Origin: Paenalcaligenes suwonensis
GTDB taxonomy: Bacteria; Pseudomonadota; Gammaproteobacteria; Burkholderiales; Burkholderiaceae_B
DNA length: 64,000 nt
Reading direction: 5' to 3'
Assembly: GCF_011290505.1 (NCBI RefSeq)
Contig: NZ_JAANPV010000006.1
Span: forward strand, 62,001-126,000
Position 1 is the first letter of the stretch; each line of letters begins with the position of its first letter. A model generated the notes under the pieces. That model was not told the origin of the DNA. It did not search any database and saw only the letters and a list, made by a program, of their open reading frames with translations. Of this stretch, positions 10,660 through 19,640 are shown in pieces. Position numbers and translations under genes: made by a program.

Positions 10660-10686
10660 AAAAAAAATGGGCTGACTGCCAGCCCA
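10660..10686 (-). terminator. Leader terminator (attenuator) directly before rimP
   Basis: On the minus strand, a 7-bp perfect GC-rich stem (TGGGCTG / CAGCCCA) with a 5-base loop is followed by eight T. The T-tract ends 7 bases before the rimP ATG. No room remains between it and the ATG for a promoter, so transcription of the operon must read through this signal. It sits about 190 bases after rluB and could also stop rluB transcripts. Confidence 0.8.
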
Positions 10687-10726
10687 CTGCTACCTTAAAA
10701 GCTTAGATCCGGTAAGTATCTAACAT

Positions 10727-10755
10727 TACATACAATAACGATGATACCGTGCCAA
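10727..10755 (-). promoter_or_regulatory. Candidate sigma70-type promoter for the rimP operon
   Basis: On the minus strand, -35 TTGGCA, a 17-base spacer and -10 TATGTA. It would start a leader of roughly 65-70 bases containing the attenuator hairpin. Another -10-like TAAAAT lies further upstream near 10768. Weak -10 match, so moderate confidence. Confidence 0.4.
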
Positions 10756-10877
10756 GCTTTACATTTTAACAGAATTCGAGAAAAAATCCTGCCACATCCA
10801 GCGCTTAGCCCAGAAATAAAGCCTTCAACTCACAGAAACCGGACTACACCTACCTCATAGCCCGGCCCTGTGGTGCA

Positions 10878-12587
10878 TTAACGACGGTTAGTCCCTATGC
10901 GAGCCAAGCGGGATTCATGCGCATTGGAGGAACGCGGCTGCCAATCATCACCCGAGCGATTGCCTGAACGACCACCACGCGCTGGTGCACGCTTCGCAGC
11001 AGATCGAGGTGCCTGTTGCCCTTCCTCTGCACCACGCTCACTACCACGACGGCGTTTATTGGCCGGACCAGCTTGCGGGTCTCTAGCTTGCTGCCCTCTT
11101 GCGGAAGGCCCTGCATTACCACGCTGCGGAGCACCGCTACGCCCACCACCACGACGACCGCCTCGGCCCGCCTCTGGGTGGCCGTTAGCCAAGCCACCAC
11201 TAACCAGCATGCCGGTAGTCGCTGTTGGGTCCACATAACCACCACCTTCACTGGTACGCAGACGGCCACGTCGGTTGGTACGAGCACCATTGGTACCGTT
11301 TTGCTCCATCGTGCCAAAACCTGGAGGCAATGCACTGTCATGACTTAACGGCTGACTATGGCGACGTGCGCCACGACGACCACCCGCGCTTTCTGTCTCG
11401 CCGGTATCACGCCACAACCCTACACGCAGCATCAGCGCAGCGACCATGTCGGCGTTTAACTCTTCCCAACGACCACGACGCAAGTTACGAGGCAACACCA
11501 CCTCGCCAAAACGTGTACGGATCAATCGGCTCACCGTTACACCGGCAGCCTCAAACATGCGGCGCACTTCGCGATTACGCCCTTCATGCAAGGTCACGCG
11601 GTACCAGCGGTTACTGCCTTCACCACCGATAAACTCCAACTCACCAAACTTAGCCTCACCATCTTCCAGCTCAATGCCAGTAGTCAGACGTTTAGCTTGA
11701 TCATCCGCCAGCTCACCCAACACACGCACAGCGTACTCACGCTCAGCGCCATAACGTGGGTGCATCATTTTGTTGGCCAGATCACCAGAGGTTGTGAAAA
11801 TCAACAAACCTTCGGTGTTCAAATCCAGCCTGCCTATGGACAGCCATTTACCCACACGCATTTTTGGTAAACGAGCAAATACCGTTTCGCGCCCCTCTGG
11901 GTCATCATGCGTCACGATTTCGCCTACCGGCTTGTGATACAAAATCACGCGTGGTGGTTTATTAGCGTTTGGACGTGCAATCAAACGGCCATTCACGCGT
12001 ACTTTGTCATCCTGACCTACGCGCTGACCAATGTGTGCAGGCTCGCCGTTAACCGACACGCGCCCTGCCACAATCATCTCTTCCATTTCGCGGCGTGAAC
12101 CCACACCCGCATCAGCCAAGACCTTATGCAACTTAGGCTGTATAGCCTCGCTGGTCAGGTAACGCCCCAAGCGTTGGGACATTCTGGCTGTTTTATCCAA
12201 GTACGACAGTGCGTGATCCGCTTCTTGATCATCCTCAGCACTCATACGCACCGGTTGCTCTTGCTCTACCGTCTGAGCTGGCGCCGCTTTAGCACGTGTA
12301 CTCGTTTTACGCGCACGAGGTGCGCGGGGAGCACGTGGCTGGTCGGCGTTCGCTGCAGCAGCTGGCCTACGTCTGCCTTTAGCGGCTGGCTGCTGATCCG
12401 AAACCTCTTCTTTTACTTCAGAGGTGGAGGAGGCATCATCACGATTACGCGCACCGGCTTCGGTTGCGTCACCACGACGACGGCGAAACGGCGTACGCAA
12501 CTTACGCCCTTTGCCTCGCGATGCCGTAGAAGTGGCATCAGCCCCTTCCGCGCTACGCTCAGGCGCTTGTTCAATATTTTCCGTCAT
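10878..12587 (-). CDS. rluB: 23S rRNA pseudouridine-2605 synthase RluB with long basic tails
   Basis: Modifies U2605 in 23S rRNA domain V. An S4 RNA-binding domain lies at about residues 150-205 ([19 protein letters not shown]). The RsuA-family catalytic core spans about 210-390, with [11 protein letters not shown] holding the catalytic D255. At 569 aa it is about twice the minimal enzyme. The first 145 residues are Arg/Ala/Glu-rich, and residues from about 400 to the end are Gly/Arg/Ala-rich disordered sequence. Such tails occur in Burkholderiales RluB and resemble RNA-binding RGG regions. It lies 50 bases after scpB on the same strand. Confidence 0.93.
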   Translation of the reverse strand: MTENIEQAPERSAEGADATSTASRGKGRKLRTPFRRRRGDATEAGARNRDDASSTSEVKEEVSDQQPAAKGRRRPAAAANADQPRAPRAPRARKTSTRAKAAPAQTVEQEQPVRMSAEDDQEADHALSYLDKTARMSQRLGRYLTSEAIQPKLHKVLADAGVGSRREMEEMIVAGRVSVNGEPAHIGQRVGQDDKVRVNGRLIARPNANKPPRVILYHKPVGEIVTHDDPEGRETVFARLPKMRVGKWLSIGRLDLNTEGLLIFTTSGDLANKMMHPRYGAEREYAVRVLGELADDQAKRLTTGIELEDGEAKFGELEFIGGEGSNRWYRVTLHEGRNREVRRMFEAAGVTVSRLIRTRFGEVVLPRNLRRGRWEELNADMVAALMLRVGLWRDTGETESAGGRRGARRHSQPLSHDSALPPGFGTMEQNGTNGARTNRRGRLRTSEGGGYVDPTATTGMLVSGGLANGHPEAGRGGRRGGGRSGAPQRGNAGPSARGQQARDPQAGPANKRRRGSERGAEEGQQAPRSAAKRAPARGGRSGNRSGDDWQPRSSNAHESRLARIGTNRR

Positions 12588-12637
12588 TGATTAAAAGACT
12601 CCAGTTTTTCTCATTCATTATGCTTTGATGAAAAGTG

Positions 12638-13258
12638 TCACTTCTCATCGCTTTCTTCATGTTCCGTAGTGTCGGGCTCATGCAACGTCCCTTGTTGCGT
12701 GTTATCCAGCTCCACAAGCTGTTGCATAAACACATCCTGAACCTGCTCTTCATCCAAAGAAGGCAAGTCCTGCAAAGAACGTAAACCTAAATCATCTAGA
12801 AATTGTCGCGTTGTACCTAACAACGCAGGGCGCCCAGGCGCATCTCTATAGCCCAGAACTTCGATCCAACCCCGATCTTCCAATGTACGCACAATCTGAG
12901 TAGAAACACCCACTCCACGTATATCTTCAATATCACCACGGGTAACCGGCTGACGCCACGCAATGATGGCCAGCGTTTCCAATACCGCACGTGAGTATTT
13001 AGGCGGACGGTCCGGATTAAGTCGTGCCAGATAAGGCTGCATTTCAGGTCGGCTTTGAAAACGCCAACCGCTGGATAGGGATACCAGCTCAAGCCCTCTA
13101 TCGTTCCAATCCAGCTGCAACATCGCTAGATGGTGACGCATCTGATCGGCGGAAATTTCATGCACACCGAACAACTGCCGTAATTGTGACAGATTAAGCG
13201 GCTCTTCTGTACATAATAATGCCGCTTCCAACACTTTTAAAATCTCATTATCTGTCAT
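12638..13258 (-). CDS. scpB: Segregation and condensation protein ScpB
   Basis: Winged-helix kleisin partner of ScpA in the SMC-ScpAB complex, needed for chromosome compaction and segregation. The 207 aa chain begins [21 protein letters not shown] and contains the family signature [20 protein letters not shown] near residue 85 and [11 protein letters not shown] after it. The C-terminus is acidic and variable. I chose ATG 13258 over the TTG six codons upstream because the family starts there. scpA is not adjacent in this window. The gene diverges from the initiator tRNA. Confidence 0.92.
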   Translation of the reverse strand: MTDNEILKVLEAALLCTEEPLNLSQLRQLFGVHEISADQMRHHLAMLQLDWNDRGLELVSLSSGWRFQSRPEMQPYLARLNPDRPPKYSRAVLETLAIIAWRQPVTRGDIEDIRGVGVSTQIVRTLEDRGWIEVLGYRDAPGRPALLGTTRQFLDDLGLRSLQDLPSLDEEQVQDVFMQQLVELDNTQQGTLHEPDTTEHEESDEK

Positions 13259-13309
13259 ACCTAGTCTATTTTCCAAATGAAGCTTGCTTTTTTGAAACAG
13301 TCAGGTTAC

Positions 13310-13315
13310 TATGAT
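13310..13315 (+). promoter_or_regulatory. -10 box of the initiator tRNA promoter
   Basis: TATGAT lies 8 bases before the mature tRNA 5' end. The -35 region is a T-rich run (about 13288-13293) and poor. A start near 13322 would leave almost no 5' leader for RNase P. Confidence 0.4.
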
Positions 13316-13323
13316 TTTTCTGA

Positions 13324-13400
<77 letters not shown>

Positions 13401-13407
13401 AATTCCG

Positions 13408-13440
13408 AAAGGGCTGATTTCTTAGAAATCAGCCCTTTTT
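13408..13440 (+). terminator. Intrinsic terminator of the initiator tRNA
   Basis: An 11-bp perfect stem (GGGCTGATTTC / GAAATCAGCCC), extended by A-T pairs, with a TTA loop and a five-T tail, starting 8 bases after the tRNA CCA. Confidence 0.92.
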
Positions 13441-13681
13441 CTTTGCCCACATTATTTGCACACAAAATAAAGGCGCAACCCATCCCCTGTTCCTGCACAC
13501 AGCTATTGAACACGAAGGCATTTTGAGTTTTCATCTTTAGTACACGTGCTTAGCTCGCATAACAACCATGCGACTAAACCATTTGGGCTATAAGAAAAAG
13601 AAAGGAAGTGTTGGGCTAAAGGATCTGTGGCCTGCACAGCAATCTTGTAGACGTTATTTACGTCACTGATGCCCAGCTAAT
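13441..13681. other. Non-coding gap between the tRNA terminator and phaR
   Basis: About 240 bases in which I see no convincing gene, repeat or operator. Open frames here are short and lack family resemblance. The right end is the phaR terminator. Confidence 0.6.
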
Positions 13682-13715
13682 AAAACCGTGGGGAAAAGAC
13701 CTCCCCACCAGTTTT
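13682..13715 (-). terminator. Intrinsic terminator of the pha genes
   Basis: On the minus strand, GTGGGGA and TCCCCAC arms extend outward with AAAAC / GTTTT around a 7-base loop. It is about 40 bases past the phaR stop. Confidence 0.75.
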
Positions 13716-13755
13716 ACCATTACATCATCAGAGCCCTGCTTTACGCAAGACCGTT

Positions 13756-14334
13756 TTACTCTTTGGGTTTACGTGTTTTTTCTTTAGTAGGCGCAGGGGA
13801 CGCAAAAGGAAAGGCCGTAAACAACCCATACATTTGGTCTTGCATCTGGTCTTGCACCTGCGTAAACATTTTCTGACTTTGCTCCGCATAAGAGTTCATC
13901 ATTTTCTGGATCATCGGTGTTTGCACAGTCATAAACTGTGCCCACGCCTCAGGCCCTACAGGCTTGCCATACACATGCTTAGACTGTGCTAGCAAGCGCT
14001 CTTGAATTTCGATGAACGCTTGAATGTTCTGCTCAAGATAGCTGCCCATTACGCCCTGCATGGCACTGCCATAGAACCGTATGATGTGCGACAGCACCTC
14101 GGTTGAAAACATGGGCACGTTCGCGCTTTCTTCTTCCAAGATAATCTGCAACAGAATACTGCGCGTAATATCGTCATTAGTCTTGGCATCCACCACAGTA
14201 AAGCTTTCGCTTGCCATCACCAATTGTTTTACATCTGCCAAGGTGATGTACGAGCTGGTGCACGTATCGTAGAGCCGCCTATTTGGATATTTCTTAATTA
14301 ATCTTACAGTTTCTGCTGCAGAATCTTGTGTCAT
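13756..14334 (-). CDS. phaR: Polyhydroxyalkanoate synthesis repressor PhaR
   Basis: DNA-binding regulator that also binds polyhydroxybutyrate and represses phasin and its own gene until polymer accumulates. The N-terminal PHB-accumulation regulatory domain begins at about residue 10 (RLIKKYPNRRLYDTCTSSYITLADV). A second domain follows with MFSTEVLSHIIRFYGSAMQGVMGSYLEQN. Its 192 aa length is typical. A Shine-Dalgarno AAAGG lies 6-8 bases before the ATG. Last gene of rluD-pgeF-phaC-phaB-phaR; the gap to phaB is 32 bases. Confidence 0.95.
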   Translation of the reverse strand: MTQDSAAETVRLIKKYPNRRLYDTCTSSYITLADVKQLVMASESFTVVDAKTNDDITRSILLQIILEEESANVPMFSTEVLSHIIRFYGSAMQGVMGSYLEQNIQAFIEIQERLLAQSKHVYGKPVGPEAWAQFMTVQTPMIQKMMNSYAEQSQKMFTQVQDQMQDQMYGLFTAFPFASPAPTKEKTRKPKE

Positions 14335-14366
14335 AGACTACCTTTTAATTCCAAAAATACCGTGCA

Positions 14367-15104
14367 TTAGCCCATATGCAGGCCACCGTTGACTGAAAAG
14401 TCAGCACCGGTAGAAAAGCCTGAATCATCAGAAGCCAGCCACGCCACAATAGAGGCGATTTCGTCAGGCTCACCCAAGCGACGCACTGGAATCGTTGCAA
14501 CGATTTTCTCTAGCACATCGGGACGTATGGCACGCACCATATCCGTACCAATATAACCTGGCGAAACAGTATTCACTGTTACCCCTTTGCTGGCAACCTC
14601 TTGCGCCAGTGCCATTGTAAAACCATGTATACCTGCTTTGGCCGTGGAATAGTTTGTTTGACCAAATTGGCCGCGCTGCCCATTCACCGAGCTGATATTA
14701 ATAATACGCCCCCAGTTGTTGGCCAACATGGGCTCTAGCACTTGCTTCGTTACGTTAAACAAACTGTTCAAGTTCGTATCGATCACAGAGCGCCACTCTT
14801 CTAGAGTCATTTTACGAAATTGGCCATCGCGTGTAATACCTGCGTTATTCACCAATACCGCAACGTCGCCGTGCTCACGTCGTACTTTTTCAAACGCCTC
14901 AACGGTGGAGTCCCAATCCGAGACGTTTCCAGCCGACGCATGAAACTCGAAACCCAGCTGACGTTGCTCATCTAACCACTTTTGGGCGTCTCTGTTTGGC
15001 CCACACCCAGCAACAACTTTAAAACCTTCACGCGCTAAACGCTGACATATTGCCGTACCGATACCACCCATGCCCCCGGTCACATATGCTAATTTTCCAG
15101 ACAT
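14367..15104 (-). CDS. phaB: Acetoacetyl-CoA reductase PhaB
   Basis: NADPH-dependent short-chain dehydrogenase that reduces acetoacetyl-CoA to (R)-3-hydroxybutyryl-CoA, the monomer for PhaC. The glycine-rich nucleotide motif YVTGGMGGIG is at residues 7-16, NNAGITRDGQF follows near residue 87, and the catalytic YSTAK is near residue 150. I set the start at 15104 because AAGGAGA lies 6 bases upstream; the open frame extends eight codons further without support. The length of 245 aa matches the family. Confidence 0.95.
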   Translation of the reverse strand: MSGKLAYVTGGMGGIGTAICQRLAREGFKVVAGCGPNRDAQKWLDEQRQLGFEFHASAGNVSDWDSTVEAFEKVRREHGDVAVLVNNAGITRDGQFRKMTLEEWRSVIDTNLNSLFNVTKQVLEPMLANNWGRIINISSVNGQRGQFGQTNYSTAKAGIHGFTMALAQEVASKGVTVNTVSPGYIGTDMVRAIRPDVLEKIVATIPVRRLGEPDEIASIVAWLASDDSGFSTGADFSVNGGLHMG

Positions 15105-15189
15105 ACACTTTCTCCTTGTAGTCCTCACTCATACAACAGCACGAGTTGGCCAGCTCTGCACCAACATACTTTTTTTACTCTTGTAGCGG

Positions 15190-16812
15190 TTACGCTCTGA
15201 CTCGCACGTAGTTGCCCGGTGCTGCCAGTAAGGCAGGATACTGCGCATTGCCTGTTTGCGTGGTAGCAGTAATGTCTGCTCCGCTATGCTTCTCCAACCA
15301 GCTCATCCAATCACCCCACCAACTACCGGGCAACTGCTGCGCTTGATCAAACCAGTGCTCAGACTCTTGCGTCTTATCTAAGCTTCCGGCGGTTGTTTGC
15401 GTCCAGTAATGACGCTTTTGATCGGCTGGTGGATTAATAACACCAGCAATATGACCCGACGCCCCCAACACAAAGCGCACGTCGCCCTGTAGTAGCTGGG
15501 CGCTGCGGTATGCACTACGCCACGGCACAATATGATCGTCACGCGATCCATATACGTAAGCCGGCATAGTGAGTGTATTCAACGTTAACGTGTGCCCATT
15601 AATGGCTACACCTTCTGGTTTTTTTAAATTATTTTCCAGATATGTATTACGGAAATACCACGTAAAAAATGGGCCGGGCAAATTTGTACCATCAGCATTC
15701 CAATACAACAGATCAAAAGCTGGCGGCGTTTTGCCCTTTAAATAGTTATCAGTGACGTAATTCCAGACCAGTTCCGCTGGACGCAAAAAGGCAAAGGTCG
15801 TGGCCAGCTCATTCGCCGCCAACAATCCACCAGAACCTATTTGCCATTCCCTGAAGCACGCCAACGCTTCATCCACAAAGACTTGCAATGCGCCTACGTC
15901 TTCAAAATCCAGCATGGTTGTGAGCAGGGTTAACGCGTTCACTGGGTGCTCACCCTGCGCTGCCGCCAAACTAAGCGCAGAGCTTAATAGGGTACCACCT
16001 ACACAAAACCCCAATGCATTGATCTTGGGCTGCTGTGTAATGTCGCGCACCACATCAATGGCTTGCAAGACCCCACTCTCTAGATAGTCGCCCCACGTTG
16101 CTTGCGCAATGCCATCGTCATCATCCAGCAACGGGTTACGCCATGACATCAAAAACACCTGATAGCCTTGCTCTACCGCGTGCCGCACAAAGGAATTACG
16201 CGGCTGTAAATCTAGGATGTAGTATTTGTTAATGCAAGGCGGCACAACCAACAGCGGAATAGCCTTCACTGTCGCCGTGGAAGGACGGTAATGCAGCAGT
16301 TCAAACAACGCATTGCTGTACACCACATCACCGGGCGTGGTGGCCAAGTTTTCGCCTAGCTGAAACTGGCTTTCGTCGGTTTGACTCAAGCGCCCTTTTT
16401 GCAAGTCTTGCCAGAAATTCTGCGCACCTGTGAGCAAACTCGCCCCTTGTGTGAACAGCAAATCTTGCTGCACATCCGGATTAGTGGCCAAGAAGTTTGC
16501 AGGTGAAATAGCCTCTATCCACTGCATTAATGCAAAAGAGAGGCGTTGCTGCTGCTCCCCCCCTATAGAGGCCTGATCAGCAAGCTTTTGTAAGGTGTCG
16601 GCGTAGAGTTCCCACACATGAGCAGCCATCAAAGACTGGGGATGCGACTTCCATGCCTCACCTTTAAAGCGACGGCTTTTAGGCATGCCCAATGAGGCTT
16701 GCGCAGCAGCTTGTTGCAACGCCTGCCAGCGATGCTCAAAGTCGGCACGAATGCCCTGTAGCGCATCGCTATCAATAAATAGAGAAAGAGGGTGTACCGC
16801 AGCCTCAGCCAT
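15190..16812 (-). CDS. phaC: Class I poly(3-hydroxyalkanoate) synthase PhaC
   Basis: Polymerises (R)-3-hydroxyacyl-CoA into PHA granules. It has an N-terminal PhaC_N domain, then an alpha/beta-hydrolase core with the lipase-like box GFCVGGT (residues 268-274, nucleophile C270), SRDDHIVPW with the conserved aspartate, and ASGHIAGVINPP with the catalytic histidine. I prefer ATG 16812 (MAEAAVHPLS, 540 aa) because AGGGAGA lies upstream; an ATG ten codons earlier is the alternative. It is slightly shorter than the roughly 590 aa Cupriavidus enzyme. No phaA thiolase is in this cluster, so acetoacetyl-CoA must come from a thiolase elsewhere. Confidence 0.94.
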   Translation of the reverse strand: MAEAAVHPLSLFIDSDALQGIRADFEHRWQALQQAAAQASLGMPKSRRFKGEAWKSHPQSLMAAHVWELYADTLQKLADQASIGGEQQQRLSFALMQWIEAISPANFLATNPDVQQDLLFTQGASLLTGAQNFWQDLQKGRLSQTDESQFQLGENLATTPGDVVYSNALFELLHYRPSTATVKAIPLLVVPPCINKYYILDLQPRNSFVRHAVEQGYQVFLMSWRNPLLDDDDGIAQATWGDYLESGVLQAIDVVRDITQQPKINALGFCVGGTLLSSALSLAAAQGEHPVNALTLLTTMLDFEDVGALQVFVDEALACFREWQIGSGGLLAANELATTFAFLRPAELVWNYVTDNYLKGKTPPAFDLLYWNADGTNLPGPFFTWYFRNTYLENNLKKPEGVAINGHTLTLNTLTMPAYVYGSRDDHIVPWRSAYRSAQLLQGDVRFVLGASGHIAGVINPPADQKRHYWTQTTAGSLDKTQESEHWFDQAQQLPGSWWGDWMSWLEKHSGADITATTQTGNAQYPALLAAPGNYVRVRA

Positions 16813-16963
16813 CGTAATTTGTCTCCCTGTCGCCAAAGCCATCTAGGGGCTTTTATTGAACTACTGAACAACGAATCACACGCAGCAAGCTTGCATGACA
16901 AGAAATGCGCAACACATTCCACTTGCCGCCACACCTACACTTTGTAACATCCAGAATAAACAA

Positions 16964-17737
16964 CTAGTTGCCGCTTTGCAACCACGCTACCGTCACCAAC
17001 CGTCCTGTGGTGGCGTGACGCCTATACGAGTAATAGCGATCAGTGCGCTCAAAACTGCATTCACCACTTAGGGCTACGGCAATACCGCCATCGCAATGTT
17101 GGTATAAACGATGCCGTGCAATGCTAGGCAAATCGGCAAAATACTTGCCCGCGTTTTTTGACGGAACAAAATACATGTCATAGCACGCATCTTTAGCTAG
17201 GAAAGCTTCACGTACTTCGGTGCCCACTTCAAAATGCTGCTGGCTAATGGCTGGCCCTACCCAGGCTGACAATGGACCTGAGGTGCGAGTTTTAGTTTGC
17301 ATCTGATCTACCATGCGTTCCAAAACTCCTGACGCTAAACCACGCCATCCGGCGTGCGCCACCCCCACCACACCACCAGCCGCATCATACACCACCACCG
17401 GCAGACAATCGGCCGTCATAATGGCTAATACGCGGTTGGGCTCAGACGTAATTGCTGCATCGGCTTGCGGTGGCTCACCACCGGTGGTCACATTGTTATC
17501 TGCATTAAATACGCCTGTGCCATGCACTTGCTGCAACCATACTGGTTGACTAGGCACATGCTGTCCCAATAAAGCTCTGTTATCCGCAACTAACAGCGGA
17601 TCATCTCCACAATGCGCCCCCACATTCAGCCCTTCCCAGTCGCCTACGCTGTAGCCCGGGTATCGCAACGTACTGAAGTAAGCGCACCCCGCCCAAGCGG
17701 GGCCCGTAACCGTAGAGAGCTTTAGTTGTCTTTCCAT
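16964..17737 (-). CDS. pgeF: Peptidoglycan editing factor PgeF (YfiH/laccase-domain family)
   Basis: Cytoplasmic copper-oxidase-fold (DUF152) protein that removes misincorporated residues from muropeptide precursors. Metal-binding motifs are WLQQVHG near residue 68, MTADCLPVVVYD near 108 and VAHAGWRG near 126. The C-terminus has the CSFERTDRYYSYRR pattern. It is 257 aa, and its start overlaps the rluD stop by 16 bases. rluD-pgeF is a conserved pair. Older annotations call it polyphenol oxidase or laccase. Confidence 0.93.
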   Translation of the reverse strand: MERQLKLSTVTGPAWAGCAYFSTLRYPGYSVGDWEGLNVGAHCGDDPLLVADNRALLGQHVPSQPVWLQQVHGTGVFNADNNVTTGGEPPQADAAITSEPNRVLAIMTADCLPVVVYDAAGGVVGVAHAGWRGLASGVLERMVDQMQTKTRTSGPLSAWVGPAISQQHFEVGTEVREAFLAKDACYDMYFVPSKNAGKYFADLPSIARHRLYQHCDGGIAVALSGECSFERTDRYYSYRRHATTGRLVTVAWLQSGN

Positions 17738-18699
17738 TCAATACACTCCCGCACAGCGTTCATGTCGTCGGGAATCGCTGACTCGAACTTTACCAACTGC
17801 CCTGTAGCAGGGTCCTCAAAACCCAAAGCCTTAGCATGCAGCATCTGGCGCTCAGCCCCAAGCATGTGTTTACCGCCGTACAGATCATCACCCAATAATG
17901 GATGCTTTTGGTTAGCCATGTGTACCCGAATCTGGTGGGTACGACCTGTTTCTAGCTTACACACTACCTCACTAAAAGCTATGCCTCGCTCTGCTAAGCC
18001 ATGACGCAAGCAGTGAAAGTGCGTAATGGCTTCGCGTGGCGCCGAGCCATTAACCGCCATACGTACAGGCACGTGAGGGTCACGGCCTATAGGTGCATTG
18101 ATCGTACCTTCTGCCGCTACAAAACCATGCACTAACGCACGGTACTCGCGTTTTACGCTACGACTTTGCAACTGGCGCACCAAGTGCGTTTGTGCCGTTT
18201 CAGTACGTGCCACCACCATTAACCCGGAGGTCATTTTGTCCAAACGGTGCACAATACCCGCGCGAGCCACTGACGCCAGCTCTGGATAGCGGTACAACAA
18301 ACCGTTTAACAACGTGCCCGTCCAATTTCCTGCCCCAGGATGCGTTACCAATCCAGCAGGCTTATTTACCACAATCCAATGCGGACTTTCCTCTACCACT
18401 GGAAAATCCACCGGTTCTGCGGTAAATGCTGTGGATTCAGGTGCCGCCTGTTCCTGCACCGTGATAACATCGCCGGGATACAAAATATGGCGTGTGCGCA
18501 CTACCTGCTGATTCACCTGTACATGCCCATCTTCTATCCAGGATTGCAGACGGCTGCGCGAATGCTCTGGCAACAATAAGGCCAGTGTTTTATCTAAACG
18601 CTCGGGTTCCTGAGTGATAGGTAACACAAAGCGACGCTCTTCTACTGCCTCGTCGGACAGGAGATCGTGTAAATTTTTTGCAGTATTAGTGTCTTGCAT
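17722..18699 (-). CDS. rluD: 23S rRNA pseudouridine-1911/1915/1917 synthase RluD
   Basis: Forms pseudouridines in helix 69 of 23S rRNA. An S4 domain lies at about residues 33-85 and the RluA-family catalytic motif HRLDKMTSGL holds D154. The first 30 residues are a variable extension. At 325 aa the length is typical of RluD. It diverges from bamD across a 50-base gap, the same neighbourhood seen in other Gram-negatives, where rluD, pgeF and bamD (comL) cluster. Confidence 0.94.
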   Translation of the reverse strand: MQDTNTAKNLHDLLSDEAVEERRFVLPITQEPERLDKTLALLLPEHSRSRLQSWIEDGHVQVNQQVVRTRHILYPGDVITVQEQAAPESTAFTAEPVDFPVVEESPHWIVVNKPAGLVTHPGAGNWTGTLLNGLLYRYPELASVARAGIVHRLDKMTSGLMVVARTETAQTHLVRQLQSRSVKREYRALVHGFVAAEGTINAPIGRDPHVPVRMAVNGSAPREAITHFHCLRHGLAERGIAFSEVVCKLETGRTHQIRVHMANQKHPLLGDDLYGGKHMLGAERQMLHAKALGFEDPATGQLVKFESAIPDDMNAVRECIEWKDN

Positions 18700-18711
18700 A
18701 GCAACAAATCA

Positions 18712-18717
18712 TATAAT
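18712..18717 (+). promoter_or_regulatory. Candidate -10 box for bamD
   Basis: A perfect TATAAT hexamer, 32 bases before the bamD GTG. The region 17 bases upstream is a poor -35, so other factors or an upstream element may help. Confidence 0.4.
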
Positions 18718-18749
18718 CAGTCTGAAATGCTAACACCAAGGATGCTTCT

Positions 18750-19598
18750 GTGACTCGTCTTGCTCGTTTTTTTCTATCTCGAATCGCCAACGTTCAACGT
18801 TCAGCCAAAGCTCTGGCCACACTTTGCGTAGTATTGGTGATCGCGGGTTGTGGTGCCACTAAACCTACCGTAGACCCTACTGCAGGCTGGACAGCAGAAA
18901 AACTTTACCAAGATGCGCGTGAAGAAATGAACGCCGGCAACTGGAAAGCTGCCCGTACTAGACTGGAAGCCATTGAAGCGCGTTACCCATTTGGTACCTA
19001 TGCGCAACAAGCGTTGATTGACCAAGCCTACATTAACTGGAAAGACGAAGAGCCTGAGCAAGCCTTGGCCGCTATTGATCGCTTCCAAAAGCAATACCCT
19101 AACCACCCAGGCAGCGATTACATGCTGTACCTGAAAGGTTTAATCACATTTACGCCACCTAGCGCTATGCTGACTCGCTTTACTCAGCAAGACCCTAGCG
19201 AGCGTGACCCTCAAGGTTTACGTGAATCGTACGAGTCCTTTAACGAGCTTATCAATCTTTACCCAGAGAGCCGTTATGCTGCTGACGCTAAACAACGTAT
19301 TACATGGTTAGTAAGCACCATTGCTGAAAACGAAGTACACGTTGCCGAGTACTACTACACACGTGGCGCTTATGTTGCTTCTATCAACCGTGCTCAACGT
19401 GTGATTACCGACTTCCACGGTGTAGCGATTGCTGAAAAAGCACTGTACTTGATGTACCTGTCTTACGACGCACTGGGTGAAACTGCCTTGCGTGATGACA
19501 CCAAACGCATCATGGACGAAAACTTCCCTGACAGTATTTTGTGGAAACAAGGGCTGAAACCCCCTAGAAACTACTGGAACCCCATCAACTGGTTCTAA
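18750..19598 (+). CDS. bamD: Outer membrane assembly lipoprotein BamD
   Basis: Essential TPR lipoprotein of the BAM complex that inserts beta-barrel proteins in the outer membrane. It starts with GTG after an AAGGA Shine-Dalgarno. The N-terminal signal is followed by a lipobox (VIAGC, Cys near residue 33). Five TPR-like units follow, with NWKAARTRLEAIEARYPFGTYAQQALIDQAYINW and the loop ERDPQGLRESYESFNELI. Its 282 aa length is typical (formerly ComL). A bidirectional terminator separates it from convergent dinG. Confidence 0.95.
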   Translation: MTRLARFFLSRIANVQRSAKALATLCVVLVIAGCGATKPTVDPTAGWTAEKLYQDAREEMNAGNWKAARTRLEAIEARYPFGTYAQQALIDQAYINWKDEEPEQALAAIDRFQKQYPNHPGSDYMLYLKGLITFTPPSAMLTRFTQQDPSERDPQGLRESYESFNELINLYPESRYAADAKQRITWLVSTIAENEVHVAEYYYTRGAYVASINRAQRVITDFHGVAIAEKALYLMYLSYDALGETALRDDTKRIMDENFPDSILWKQGLKPPRNYWNPINWF

Positions 19599-19610
19599 AC
19601 ATTTCCGCAC

Positions 19611-19640
19611 AAAAAAGGCTGCCTCATGGCAGCTTTTTTT
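19611..19640. terminator. Bidirectional terminator between bamD and dinG
   Basis: GGCTGCC / GGCAGC(C) stem with A-T extension and T runs on both strands. It overlaps the last two bases of the dinG stop codon. Confidence 0.85.

Noticed and set aside
13688-13876. A small + strand frame between the tRNA and phaR
   Set aside because: It overlaps the phaR terminator and the phaR 3' end and lacks a ribosome binding site.
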